Assembly (NCBI GenBank): GCA_016081115.2
Contig: CM071931.1
Location: 17,150,317-17,214,316 of the forward strand
Length of the DNA stretch: 64,000 bases
Direction: 5' to 3'
From: Rehmannia glutinosa
Taxonomy: Eukaryota; Streptophyta; Magnoliopsida; Lamiales; Orobanchaceae
Below the pieces are notes generated by a model. The model saw only the letters and a program-made list of their open reading frames with translations. It was not told the DNA's origin and searched no databases. Positions within the stretch are counted from its first letter, which is position 1; every line of letters begins with the position of its first letter. Positions 33,050-45,437 of this stretch are shown one piece after another. Made by a program: the position numbers and the translations under genes.

Positions 33050-34210
33050 CTTAGGCTGCTTGAATAAAGCATGCGACCCATGTACGCCACTGCTGCGAGT
33101 AAAAAATAAAACGTATGTTCAGTGATGGATTGGGGTTTGAAAATGGGGGTACAATAGGTATTAAGAGAAAACATACAAATACACATATATTTTTTAATAT
33201 TAAAGTCGTACAACACAAAATCTGCAGATAAAAGAAAATACATACCATTAAAATAAAAATTATTATTACAACTAGGTCTGGCATGTCTTTTTTTGGAAGG
33301 GATCGACGACATCATCATTGGAAAACTTGTAGAAACATCATTATCAATAAAAGTGGCCTAAAAATAATAATAATTGATCACTCATGCTATTGCGCAACCT
33401 ATTTTTGTGACAAGTCAATTCGGAAACACTTTTTATATACTTGCAGTGGCGATTAGAAGAATGAACCCCTTAATATGCAAATAAATTATCGGATTAATTA
33501 CATGCTTGTTTGTTTCAACAAGCATAATCGATGCCCAAAATCATGCAAATTTTGAAACCCATCTTATCTTTGCATATCTTCATAAAAAAATATCAAGTTA
33601 ACACATTCAAGAGTCATCAAATGAAAACTTAAAAACTCAAAGGAATAAAAAGTGGCAAGTTTAAGTTGGGCCAATATCTATAGATTGAGTACTTGTTGAG
33701 CAAAGTTGGCCAAGAAAATAGTATATATTTAGAAAGATTATTTTACTTTTAAATTAAAGCAAAATTTTATCTAATGATATAGTAAATTTGAAATACACTT
33801 ACTGACTTTCCAGAAAGCTCCTAATCATTTTGTTGACCACATAATTCAATCTGTGTGGCTGCTTAATTTTTCTGACTTTGGAATTACAAATTACTTTTAA
33901 CAAAAATTGTCTCAGGCCTTCTCAGGATATCCATATTTCTCTACTCAACACTCAAACTCTCAAAAGATTATTTTACTTTTAAATTAAAGTAAAATTTTTA
34001 TCTAAAAAAGGGTACAAATTTATTAATGTTATTATTTTGTACTAAAATTTATTTTTGGATTTTTTTTTTTCAAATTGGTGTTGCAGTTGTAACCCCACAT
34101 ATTTCTCTTTAGCCATTGTGTGTTGGACCTGTTGGCAGTGGAGTCGTCTGAATTGACCGACGATGAATTAATTTCATAAGTTGTTAGTGCAAAAGTTCCG
34201 ATCTTGTACA
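33050..34210 (-). pseudogene. CNGC last-exon duplicate split by a ~1-kb insertion
   Basis: The right piece (about 34205-34111) matches 61990-61905 of the CNGC copy at the window end (GACGACTCCACTGCCAACAG versus GACGGCTACACAGCCGACAG, then GTCCAACACAC). The left piece (33118-33050) encodes FYSQQWRTWVACFIQAA, the calmodulin-binding IQ segment of plant CNGC channels, ending in a stop. The break falls between QVQHT and FRFYSQQW, which are contiguous in the other copy. The 1-kb insert contains the repeat at 33775-33970. There is no cyclic-nucleotide-binding core. A dead gene fragment. Confidence 0.75.
33775..33970 (+). repeat. Duplicated segment, copy 1 (pair with 48590-48775)
   Basis: CTAATCATTTTGTTGACCAC, ATAATTCAATCTGTG and CCATATTTCTCTACTCA are shared with 48590-48775 in the same orientation, with about 85-90% identity by eye. 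In addition, GATTATTTTACTTTTAAATT at 33738 recurs at 33966, bracketing this copy like a short direct repeat (about 45 bp). Confidence 0.75.
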
Positions 34211-34532
34211 GTTATGTTTCAAAGTAACAATTTCCATTTTTCAACTATTCATAAAAATGGAATTATGTTTGCTTATAAATTTCTCCATTGGAAATCATTA
34301 TTTTCATTTTCCATTTTACACATAAAACAACTCACACTTACAATTTGAATTCTCAACTATATATACGTGGGACCCACCATTAACAACTCTATCTACTTAA
34401 AATATTACTATTTTTAAATTATATATATCTAATGGAACCCACTACTTACCATCTTTCAAATATAAATAATATATATTCAATTTAAAATATTTAAAATGGA
34501 TCCACAACTATTAATTTTTCAAATTATTATAT

Positions 34533-35355
34533 GGGTAGCACTATTCACACCCCCAAAATCTCTAAATACACCCCCTCTTTTTAGTTAAATAAATTACATA
34601 AATTTAAATGACTCCAATACCCTTAATACTCCACCACACCTCTAAATACACCCCTCCTTTTAAAGGGGAGACAACCACAACCACATCGATCGACGGTAAT
34701 GTCAAACGGCACCGACGGACCACGGTGGTCCTTGAGCCTTTGTTAGGGTGGCTTCACTGAACGAAACATGGTGGCTGAGGTTGTTTTACACAGTGGGGGT
34801 TTGACTGCCTTTAGAAGTAGAGCCACCATTGTAAGAGAACATCAAAATGCCAAAAACAAATTCTTGTGTCTTGAAAAGGAAAGATTAAAAAGTAGCGTAC
34901 TGGATCTTACTCCATTACAGATTTTTTTTAGGTATGCTCCATTACTTTTGTTGGCTTCTGAAATTTGCACATTTTTTCCATAGTACAAGATTTGGGGTTG
35001 TCTGGTCGTTTTCAAGATCATGCCATTATATGGATGGGACACAATCGTGTTAATAAGAATAACAAAACCCAACACGAATTTAAAATGGAGAAATACAAAA
35101 ACTCAAGTAGTAAAAAATAGAGAAATACAAAAATTTAGAGGAAAAAAATTGCAATTTTTGTGGAGAAGAAGAAGAATATCGATGGATGACGAACAAGATG
35201 GGTGAGGAACAAGATTATAAAGTTTTAAAATAGGGGGTGTATTTAGAAATTTGGTGGATTACTAAGGGCATTATAGTCTTTTAAATGGATGGAAATTATA
35301 TAATTAAAGAGCGAGGGTGTATTTAGAGAGTTTGGGGGTGTGAATAGCACCACCT
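34533..35355. mobile_element. Non-autonomous MULE-type element, 823 bp, with 9-bp TSD
   Basis: Left arm GGGTAGCACTATTCACACCC and right arm (reverse complement) AGGTGGTGCTATTCACACCC extend as about 100-bp inverted repeats (CTCTAAATACACCC and more). The flanks TTATTATAT at 34524-34532 and 35356-35364 are identical, the length expected for Mutator-like elements. The interior (34690-35210) has no transposase; one plus-strand ORF (34768-34983) is unrecognised and may be captured or chance. Confidence 0.75.
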
Positions 35356-35424
35356 TTATTATATATGTAAAATACTATTTCAATACTACTCAACCAAACA
35401 TATTCTTATATATATGTACACGAC

Positions 35425-35922
35425 AACTGGATTGGAAAGAAGAAGCATCGAGCAGGTACTCTGTAAAGTCAGCATATTCCATACTTTGCAATCGTTATAT
35501 CGTCCAAGAAAATGAAGATATATAACAGGGCAATGAAAATTTGGAGAAAAGAAATACCACTTAAGATTCAAATGTTTGTATGGAGAGTGCTTCAAGATAG
35601 ACTTCGAACTAACCACAATCGATCTGTTACGAAGGGGAATTTTAAGTTTTGAAGAAAGACTATGCCCATTTTGTGAAGATTCTATTGAGACAGTTAACCA
35701 TGTTATCTTGACATGCTCTTACGCATACAAGATATGGATGGACTGCTAGAATTGGTTGAGGGTACAGACGGTTCTTCATGAGGACATTGGAATCCACTTG
35801 GATATCCATGATTGGTTGATGTGGAATTCTATGTACAAGTCTTTGGCATTGTGTTGCATGGAATATATGGCAGACCAGGAACTCCAAAGTCATTAAAGAA
35901 ATAAAGGATATAACAACAGACG
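35425..35922 (+). pseudogene. LINE 3' fragment (zf-RVT region)
   Basis: Frames along the plus strand read RYSVKSAYSILC, MFVWRVLQDRLRTN and CPFCEDSIETVNHVILTC. These are the C-terminal region of plant L1-type LINEs with its C-x2-C...H...C zinc knuckle. Stops and shifts interrupt it. It is cut on the right by the CACTA end at 35923. Confidence 0.8.
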
Positions 35923-36079
35923 CTAGTACAAAAAACATTATAAATATCGCCCAATATGCATCGGTTCCCAATGAAAACCGATGCCTAAAGGGGGCCGGTG
36001 GCAATTTTGAATATAAAACAAAAACTTTAGGTATGGGTTGTTAATAAAGAGGTGATACATATAATCTTTTTGGCAAAAA

Positions 36080-37029
36080 CTTGTATAGGACCATCTTTAA
36101 CGTAGCAATAGTTAAATTTAATCAATTTTTTTAAAAAAGGTTATTTCTTAATTAAATTTTATTTTTAAAATTGAATAATTTTAATTAACAGTTAACTTTT
36201 AAATAAAAAACAATTAACCATCTTTTAAATTAATTAATTTTTAAAAACATTTCCAGCATTAGTTTTTTAAAACTTCTGAAACAATTGCATCTTATTGTAT
36301 ATTAGTCCAAATCCATTTCTTGGAGATAATTCTTATCACCAAAGGTTAATTACATAAATATGACAAATTATTCTTAATTTACTAATTTGATGTAATTATT
36401 TAGATTTTCCTAAAATTCGTAATTGTTTTAGACATTTCTATTTATTTTAATTTTTTATTAATCAAATTAATTTAATTTTAATTGCCTTTAGAATTTAATT
36501 TAATTTATAAAAATTGAAGTTTAGTTATTTTTCTTTTGGTCCTATAAAAAAATGTGAAGTGTGGGTACTAACCTTTTATAAATTAGTCAAATTTAACTAT
36601 TGCTAAGTTATAGGACTAAATATCTGAAATCTGTTAAGTTATAGGACCAAAAGTAAATTGCTAAGTTAAAGGACTGAATATCTAGAAAATTGAAAGTTAA
36701 ATGACCAAAACATGAAGGTGACAACTTAGAGTACTAATTCTCAAAAAGCTCCAACTTACAGGACTAAAAATCTTATTTTCCCTTATATATATTGCATGTG
36801 TGTATATTGGTATATATATGAAATGGATGGAGGAGGGGATTGAAGGTTGATAATTATTGTTGGTGGATAAATTTTGATGTATATGTTTGTTTTAAGGAGA
36901 TGATGCGAGATGTTAGTTAATATATTTTAGGAATCCATGCATGTACATTATAATGAATGATACGTTGCAAATTTATATTACTCAAGAAATAATTTAGTTT
37001 TAAATAGTTATTAAATTTAATATTATGCA
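36080..37029. other. Non-coding leader of CACTA element 4 with a GGTCC/GGACCAAA repeat block
   Basis: 36080-36520 is AT-rich without features. 36530-36790 contains recurring AAGTTATAGGACCAAA-like words of the same type as the foldback MITE at 8783-9202, in varied orientation. 36800-37029 leads into the transposase ORF. Confidence 0.45.
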
Positions 37030-38594
37030 GTGGTAGATATGGATCGTAGTTGGATGTATGGTCGACGCAATACACTTGAATGTCTGCAAGGGGTTGAAAA
37101 TTTTATAAAATTTGCTGAGGAAAATCAAATTAAAAATCGCGAGGAAATGATTGTGTGTCCATGTTGTGACTGTAAGAATATGAGAAAATTTTGGAGTTCT
37201 GAGCAACTGGAGAGTCATTTGATGCGTCGTGGTTTTAAGGAAGGGTATACACGATGGATATAGCGTGGTGAAAGTCTTTCTCCTAGTACGAGGACTAGTG
37301 ATAGTACAATTGAAAATGAGGATAGTAATCATGATGGTATTCATGCAGAGACTGACGATAAAGATGTCGAGAATGATGAAATAGATGCAATGATGCATGA
37401 TTTTGAAGACGACCTTAACAAAATTCCTCACGTATTTGATAGTTTCTTTGTTGATGCTGGAAAACCAATTTTTCCTGGATGTAGTAAATTTACCAAGTTA
37501 TTTGCCATGCTTAAACTATATAACTTAAAAGCAGAGAATGGATGGAGTGACAAGAATTTCACAGGGTTATTAGTGCTTTTAAGAGACATGCTTCCTGATG
37601 ATAACGAGCTTCCTAGTTCAACCTACGAGACAAAGAAAATGTCGTGCCCACTAGGTATGGAGATTGAGAGGATACATGCGTGTCGAAATAACTGTGTATT
37701 GTACCGTAAAGAATTGAAGAACTTGAATATTTGTCCAAAGTGTGGGGCATCACGGTATAAAACAAAAGGCGTCACTGATGGAGCGAGGGATAATAATGGT
37801 CCACCAGCAAAGATGTTGTGGGATCTGCCTATGATACCAAGATTTAAACGCGTGTTTGCAAATTCAAATGATGCAAAGAATTTGCAATGGCATGCTGAAG
37901 GGAGGAAATAATATGGAAAACTAAGACACCCAACTGATTTTCCTCAATGGAGAAACATTAATCGAATGTTTCCTGAATTAGGTTGTGAAAACATGAATCT
38001 TAGGCTTGGACTATGTACAGATGGAATGAACCCCCATGGTAACATGAGTAGTTGACATAGCACTTGGCCAGTGCTTTTATCAGTTTACAATCTTCTTCCT
38101 TGGTTGTGTATGAAGCGCAAGTACATCATGATGTCGTTGCTGATATCAGGGCCTAAACAATCGGGGAATGACTTAGATGTGTACTTAGCCCCACTTGTTG
38201 AAGATTTGAAAATATTGTGGAACGAAGGTGTGATGGTGTTTGATGCATATACTCAAACAAACTTTCCTCGCGGGCGATGATATTTTGCATGATAAATGAC
38301 TTTCCAGCATATGGTAATTTGTCGGGTTATACTACTAAAGGAGCTAAGACATGTCCCATTTGTGAAGATGAAACCAGTGATCTTTGGCTAAGCAATTGTA
38401 AGAAAAACGTGTTCATGAGTCATCGAATGTTTCTCCCTATTGGCCATCTTTATCGAAAGAAGAAAAAATATTTCAATGGAAAAATTGAGACTCGAGTAGC
38501 TCGTTTGCCGTTATCAGGACATGCAGATTACGAACGAGTTAAAGATATTGATGTTGTGTTGGGTAAACCATTAAAAACTCCTCAGAAACATTAG
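37030..38594 (+). pseudogene. TNP2-type CACTA transposase (broken)
   Basis: CACTA transposases cut and join element ends. The N-terminus SWMYGRR...CLQGVENFIKFAEE with CPCCDCKN and a later CPKCGASRYK matches the plant transposase-associated and TNP2 (Transposase_21-like) families. Further conserved blocks are LRLGLCTDGMNPHGNM, YNLLPWLCMKRKYIMMSLLI, SGPKQSGNDLDVYLAPLVED and NDFPAYGNLSGYTTKGAKTC. Breaks: TAG at 37261-37263 (a Trp codon in relatives), TAA at 37909-37911, TGA near 38053, and a frame change near 38270. It stops at 38594, well short of full TNP2 length, so a large 3' part is deleted. Confidence 0.85.
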
Positions 38595-38655
38595 TGTTTG
38601 GCAAAGGGTGAAGAAACCTTTTTGTTTTTCAATTTATTGTAATAAGTAGCAAAGG

Positions 38656-39239
38656 GTGAAGAAACTACCCAATGGTCATTTGTACAAAAAAAAACATCAT
38701 GATATATTGTCTGCAACCCTTGGCAAAGAGGAACACCCAGGTCGGGTGAGAGAGGCTGGTGGATACATCAACATAAGGGACATTTTTGGCAAGCCTGACC
38801 AAATTTGTGGGCGGTCAGCTGGGTTTGTTTCGGTCGATGATCTTAAAGAGATCATTAAAAATGAAGTGAAGCAAGAGATGCAACCTAAGATTGATATGCT
38901 AGAAAACAAGCTGGATTTAGTTTTTGGACATATGAGCCAGCATATGCCAGGTGTTGATCTTGGGGCTGAGTCTGATCCTCCTGTAATCGTGCAACAACAT
39001 GTTGATCCACCACCTACCCGTAGCAGTTGCCACTCGGTTGATCCGAGTCCATTTAGTTTGATTCAGGTAAAATATAATTAATGTTTTCATTTCAAATTTT
39101 GAATGATATTTATGATATTATTTCATCAGTTGGACTACAATTAATCCGTAATTTATATTGAATACTAGAATGTGATTCAGTGTCATCTCGCCTTATATAT
39201 TGACGGAGATACAAAAGTAGTTGTGAGAGGGATGGTTCA
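38656..39239 (+). pseudogene. CACTA second ORF (Transposase_24-like), interrupted by Gypsy insertion
   Basis: KKKHHDILSATLGKEEHPGR followed by VREAGGYINIRDIFGK is the HPGRVR-containing motif of the plant En/Spm-type accessory ORF. A charged helix (DLKEIIKNEVKQEMQPKIDM) follows. The frame ends at 39081. An apparent downstream exon (about 39170-39239) reads CHLALYIDGDTKVVVRGMVH and runs directly into the Gypsy LTR at 39240. Confidence 0.75.
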
Positions 39240-42200
39240 TGTCACGCCCCGAATGGGACGCAATGACGATCAACAACTTAAACAGAAATAAACCAATAGT
39301 CTAGACAGATATCAACATAACCCCAAATGAAAATAGAGTCAAGTAGCAGCGGAAATGAAATACAAGTACGAATTACAACTTACAGTCCAACCAATATCCA
39401 AATTACATCTCCAAGAACAACTAAAGATAATAGCTTAATAGTCAAAAGGGTCCTACGCCCTTAGGTATCTTAAAAGGAAAGACAAAATGAAATGGTCCAA
39501 CAACAACAATCAAAAGAAAGTAAGTCCAACAGGCGGAGCACGGGAAATCAGTCCGTGGCAGGTTCGGCGTCTTCAATGAACTCCTCATCTAGCCGTTAGA
39601 AAATAGGAGGGGATGAGACAAAAATACTCAGTGGATGGGGTGTTCGTGTGCAAGTGTGGCGATATATATAGTTAATGCAAAAAAATTGTTGTATGTAAGT
39701 GCGTGAGTCATGAGGTGTGGTTTCACATACAGTTCACAAGCATCGTGATATATACTTAAAATAACATACTTATATAGTTTTGATGAAAGAGTTCATGATC
39801 ATACAAGCACTATGTGATTCAAGCAAAACAGGTAGGATTGCGTATGGAATGTAACACCAACCAATGCAATACAAGTAGCGGTTGCGTACGGATTTGTAGC
39901 GCCAACCAATGAAATACAAATAGCAGTTTCATACGGATATGTAGCGCCAACCAAATGGGTCTGATTAACTCCAGAATCGTGTGGATCAGACAACAATTCC
40001 TTCGTTCTTCCTTTTAACTTCCCGAGCAAGATGGTCCAAGACCTATCACCTTATTGCTCCATAGGGAAAGACAAATCCTCGGTATAGCTAGCTAGGTCCG
40101 GATTGTCATAATCATGATTATACCTCAAGTACTACGACCCGCTTCCCTTGGACAAACTCCGTCCATCAGTTGTGGGATTAGGACGATGAGGCCGGAGAGT
40201 GGAATAGCAGTTGAGTTGCCCGGTTCCATCCCCGACGTATCCACTCCGACTATGAGCTCGACACACCAAGTTGACTCAGGAAAAAAATAATTACAAATAC
40301 AGGATGTCAACCAGGCAGTCGAGTATATTGATTTAGGGAAGCAGTTCAGGAAAAGTTTTCGGAATCGCGTGTGGCATTTATTGGCGTTGGTGGAGTAATT
40401 TGAATGAAGATAATTATCGAGAGGGTAAGTAATCTTCTATGTCTTGAAGAATTACGTAGGGCATAAGTCTCGTTATATATTCGGAACCGCAAGACGAGGA
40501 AGTCGCCCCGCGATCGCGTATTAATCGGTCAAGACGATCCGATAAGTCAAGAGATTTTTGAGAAAATAAAATATTTTAATAATTATTATAAGTTAGAGGT
40601 TCCAGGGATGTTCTTAAAAGAAAATAATTTGAGTTATGTCCTTGTTAAAAGAAAAATTTACAATTAGCCCCGTTTTGTAAAAACTAATATTTTTGGGGTT
40701 AAAAATTGATTCAGTAAATGTCCTGACCTCGAACAATTATAAGGTCAGTTCCTAAATGCTCTAAATTATTCAGATATTCAGGTTTTTAAAGTTTTAGGGT
40801 TCAGTGTTTATAAAATTCTCATTTTGGCCCTAAGTTGTTAAAATTATCATTTCAGGCCTCAAGTTTAAAATATACGGATCTAACAAATCGGAAGGGCTTT
40901 TAATGTGATTCTAATTGTAAAATGTCACTAAGGTCAGTGAGATATTGGGACAAAAGTAGTTTTTAAAAGAAATAGGTATAGAGCCCTTAACGTTTGAAAA
41001 TCTCATTTTTGTCCCATTTTTAAATAATTGCCTTTGAGGCTTTTAGGGGTCCGATTATTATGAAATTTGAACCTTGGGTTCAAAATATTGTAAGGTTATA
41101 GTTAAAATAGTATTTCAAGGTACATGGACTGTATAATTCCTGAAAATGTTATTTTGGGTCCTCAAGTTTAATCTTTTACAATTTGGTCCCTCAATTTTTA
41201 TAAAATTACTTTCCAAGCCAAACACTTGGATTTTTGGAATACCTTTCAAATATGTTAATTTCAGTCCCTTAAGAATTAAATTTTCAAATTTTAAAATGTG
41301 GGGCTGGTACAGTTTCGGAATTTGCAAATTAGCCCTTAAACTTCTAAAATTTTACAATTTAGTCCTTGGGCTTTAAGGGTTGATTTTATTAATCTCAAAA
41401 CTTTTAAAACTTTATTAAAATGTCCAAATATCATTTTAAACTCGAAAATTACAGAGGGGTCCCTTAAGTTTTATTTTCTTACAATTAAGTCCACCAATTT
41501 GCCATTTTTGCATCTTAAGTCCAAAAATTCGATTTTAATCAATTATGCTCGACTTTTTCAGGTTTTAAGTCAAATAAAACATGGATATCAAGAATCATAA
41601 ACATGCATATACATCTCATCCAATAATTCATCAAATACATAATTAAAATGTACATGCATGCACCTAATTAATTACAATAAATAGCATTTTTTAAGCAACA
41701 CTTGAGAAATTTCATAACTTGATACTTGAAATCAACATGCAATATATAATATATATCTCAAGTTCTCAAGAAGTAAATACTACATGCATTTTAAAGAAAA
41801 ACACCTAGGAGTTGAAAGTATTTTTCCACCCACCTTGTAAATTGATTTGTTAGTGAAAAAAAAGAATAAAATCACAACTTGATTAAGAAGTGACTTAGGT
41901 CAACCCCTAAGTCAAGAATACCATAAAAAATAAGAGTTAGAAAAATGAGGTTAAAATTAAGAAGAAAAGAAAGAGGTGAAGAATAGGGCAAATACTACAC
42001 TTACCTTGTGTAGTGCGCAAAATGTATTAAGTAGATGCTTCAAAAAATGGTCTCTTCGCTCACCCTCAAAATAAATATTAAGGTCAGCCTCTAATCCTCC
42101 AAAAATGACAATGGAGTGTCAAAATTTGGAAGATAAAAGAAGAAGAGGAAAAATGCACTAAAAACCCAAATCTTACCTTGTAGTCCAAATCCTTCACAAT

Positions 42201-43283
42201 TTATTTTTCAAGATGATACCAAGTCTCTTAATATCTTCTATTGGTCTTCTAAGTATGCCTCAAAACCAAAAAATTAAACTTAAATTAACAAGTTAAGAGG
42301 ATGAGCTAGGTGATATCAAGATAAATTGAAGAAGACAATTCTTACCTTGTAGTAAGGGGGGTTCGAATTTTTTGAAAGTAGAAGGAAAACTTTTCTTATA
42401 TTTTTGGTTAAGTGTTGGAAGAAGAAGAGAAGGACGAAGAAAATGTGTAGAGAGATGTAGGAGGATTTTTAGAGAGAATGGGGAGGATTTTTGTGTAAGA
42501 GTGTTGGTGAAATTTTGATGAATTCCTTTTTTGTAAAATTGGCCTAATGGCCGATTGGTATGAGTGAGAGGGAGGGAGAGAATTTTTTTTTTCAAGTTTT
42601 GAATTTGTGTTGCTTGCATGGAGACAACTTTGGTGGTCAAAGTATGGGTCTAATTGGAAGATGTAAGAATGTAGAGAATATTGAGGGGATGTTGAGAGAT
42701 AGTGGCAATAAATTGGGGAAATTTAATATAAAAAAATTAAGGTTAAGATGATGTGTATAAGGCTTGTAATGTGGTATAATTACACACAAGATGTATAATA
42801 TAAGGTGTATGTGTACAAGAGTTGGAAGATATTTCTACACCACAATCATCATCATGGTCGTCCACCTTAAATATATATGTGGTATCCATATTTTTTTTTG
42901 TACCAAAATTGATGATAATAGATGAATAATATCAATCTCCAAAATAAATAGTGATTTCCTTGATCACTTATAAGTCTCATGATCACTTATTCTAAATCAA
43001 ATTCTTAATTCTACAAGGTATAAGTCTCTAAAATAAATAGTCTTTTAAAATTCTAAGGTGACTAATAAATGCACAAATAATAATAACGATCAATCAAGTG
43101 CTCATTAATGTGAAATAAAATTAATAAATGATCATAATCACAAGAAATAAATAAAATGAAATTAAATGCAAAAATATAAATATTATTAATATTTACCCGT
43201 CAAAGTGACGCGGTAAAATAGTCAAAATAGTACATAGACGATAGGTTAAATAAATACACGCTCGAAAAAAATCAAGGATTTCA
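39240..43283 (-). repeat. Very long (4.0 kb) 3' LTR of the Tekay element
   Basis: On the plus strand it runs from TGTCACGCCCC to GGATTTCA; in element sense it starts TGAAATCC and ends GGGCGTGACA. It contains blocks of short GGTCC/AAGTTT words (40600-41560). Its 5' part matches the solo fragment at 2956-4815. Multi-kilobase LTRs are typical of the Del/Tekay clade. Confidence 0.88.
39836..39958. repeat. Three tandem ~45-bp repeats within the Tekay LTR
   Basis: Units share GCGTACGGATTTGTAGCGCC or CATACGGATATGTAGCGCC, followed by AACCAATG and AATACAAATAGC. The three copies diverge slightly. Function unknown. Confidence 0.7.
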
Positions 43284-43301
43284 TATCCTCCCCTCCTTAA
43301 A
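43284..43301 (-). other. Polypurine tract of the Tekay element
   Basis: The minus strand reads TTTAAGGAGGGGAGGATA immediately before TGAAATCC, the LTR start. It fixes the LTR boundary at 43283. Confidence 0.8.
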
Positions 43302-44326
43302 AGAATTTGTTCCCCAAATTCTCTTCAGAATAGCTCCGGATATTGATTCCTCAGGTCTTCTTCCATCTCCCATATGGCGTCTTCGTCTCGGTTATGGTTC
43401 TGCCACACCACCTTAACCATCGGGATCTCTCTTCTTCGCAACTGACGTATCTACCGGTCAATGATCCAAATCGGCTTCTCAGTGTAGGACAAGTTCTCCA
43501 TCATTGGAGGAGTATCACGAGTGATGATATGCTAGGGATCTGGTCGATACTTCTTCAATCTCGAGACGTGGAATACGTCGTGCATTCCCGCATACTGCGC
43601 TGGCAACTCGAGTCAGTAGGCTAATTTTTCGATCCTCTACAAAATCTTGTAAGGTCCGACATATCTCGGACTCAACTTGCCTCCTTTCTCCGGATTGATC
43701 AATCCTTTCCATGGTGAGAGTCTGAGAAATACTTCATCTCTGACTTCAAATTCCAAATCTTTTCTTCTCTTGTCCGCGTAACTCTTCTGGCGGCTCTGAG
43801 CTGTGCGGATCCGTTCTTTGATCAGTTTGACCTTCTCCATGACCTCCTGAAGTAGGTCAACCTTTGGATTTGAGGGAGACTTTTGTTTCCCTTTTGGATT
43901 CCATTGGTCATCAATCTCCCAGTATAGTGGGGATCTACACTTTCGCTCATACAGTGCCTCATAGGGTGTCATCCCAATCGTGGCCTGATAGCTGTTATTA
44001 TAGGCGAACTCGGCTAATGGTAAGTGCGAGTCCCAACTTCCTTGAAAATCCAATGTGCAGGCTCGCAACATATCTTCCAGGGTTTGAATTATTCGCTCGT
44101 ATCCATCGGTTTGTGGGTGTATCTTCTTTGTCTTTGAAACTTAGCGAGGTACCCAACTCCTCGTGCAAGCACTTCCAAAATCTAGAGAAAAATCTCGTGT
44201 CTCTGTCTGATACTATGTTGACTGGTACTCCATGCAGTCGAATGATCTCTCGGATATAAGTCCGTGCGAGTTTTGCAAGCTGTCAGTCTTCTTGATGGGT
44301 AAGAAGTGTGCAGATTTCGTGAGTCA
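43302..44326 (-). pseudogene. Tekay integrase C-terminal half with chromodomain-like tail (broken)
   Basis: After the TGA at 44326-44324, shifted frames give LTKSAHFLPIKKT. The long 44071-43637 frame then has SHLPLAEFAYNNSYQATIGM, TPYEALYERKCRSPLYW and RRKDLEFEVRDEVFLRLSP. The tail (43620-43320) in two frames contains DVFHVSRLKKYRPDP and VKVVWQNHNRDEDAIWEMEE, ending at YPELF. WEMEEDxR-type tails are those of chromoviral integrases. Stops separate the blocks. Confidence 0.8.
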
Positions 44327-45424
44327 GTCTACAACTACCCATATAGCATCATAACCTCCTCTGGTCCTTGGTAGGTCCATCACGAAGTCCATCGTTATGT
44401 GTTCCCATTTCCAGTCGGGAATCCTCAATGTCTGCAGTAAACTAGATGGCCATTGGTGTTCTTCTTTTACTCGTTGACAAGTCAAACATCTCGCAACGAA
44501 CTCCGCTACCTGGTTCTTCATGTTTACCCACCAATAATTTCGTTTCAAATTCTTATACATCTTATTTCCTCCAGGATGTATAGTGCATTTCGAGCGGTGT
44601 GCCTCTGCTAGAATTCTATTCCTCATCTGCTCGTCATTTGGTACACATACTCGATTTCGAAATCTGATAATCCCATCTTCGGGTACCAAAAATTTTGCTC
44701 TCTCTCCTTTAAGTATCCTCTCCTTCAGCTTTTGAAGATGTACATCTGTTTCTTGTGCGGCTTTGATCTCGTCCAGCAGATCGGGTTTAACCGAAATGTT
44801 AGCACAGGTAATCTGAGTATTGGTCCTCGTTGGATTCCAATTGCTCAGTTCTTCTAATGATTTCCACTCTCGAATCATTAGTCTGGCTAAACTCGCCTTT
44901 CTGCTCAAGGCGTCGGCTATTACATTAGCCTTCCCGGGATGGTATTGAATATCAAAGTGATAGTCCTCAATTAACTCCATCCATCTTCGTTGCCTCAGAT
45001 TGAGATCTTTCTGAGAGAATAGATACTTCAGGCTCTTGTGATCTGTGAAAACCGTGAACGTTGCTCCGTAGAGATAGTGTCTCCACTTCTTTAATGAGAA
45101 TATTATCGCTGCCAGTTCCAAGTCATGCGTCGGGTAATTGGCCTTATACAGTTTGAGCTTTTGTGATGCATAAGCAATGACATTTCCTTCCTGCATGAGC
45201 ACTGCTCCTAGTCCTTCTTTTGATGCATCACTGTAAACGACAAAGCTTTTTGTTCCCTTCGGAAGGGCTAAGACTGGAGCTGTAGTAAGTCGTTTCTTCA
45301 GTTCTTGGAAACTATCCTTGCACTTGTCGTTTAACTCAAAATTAACTTGCTTATGGGTCAGTCGAGTGAGTGATCCGACTATCTTGGAGAAATCTTTGAT
45401 AAATCTTCGATAATATCCAGCCAA
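44324..45424 (-). pseudogene. Tekay RNase H and integrase N-terminal half (long open frame)
   Basis: A 366-residue open frame. It begins MAGYYRRFIKDFSKIV (end of the RT connection), then the RNase H motifs VVYSDASKEGLGAVLMQ, YPTHDLELAAIIFSLKKWRH and FTDHKSLKYL. The integrase zinc motif follows (HRSKCTIHPG...CLTCQRVK), and the first catalytic aspartate in HITMDFVMDLP. It stops at TGA 44326-44324 after WVVVD, where relatives have Arg (CGA), a single C-to-T change. Confidence 0.88.
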
Positions 45425-45437
45425 TCCTAAGAAGCTC

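Noticed and set aside
35923..36000. Left end of CACTA element 4 read as a hairpin microRNA precursor (CATCGGTTCCC...AACCGATG)
   Set aside because: The short inverted words are typical CACTA subterminal repeats with no long continuous stem.
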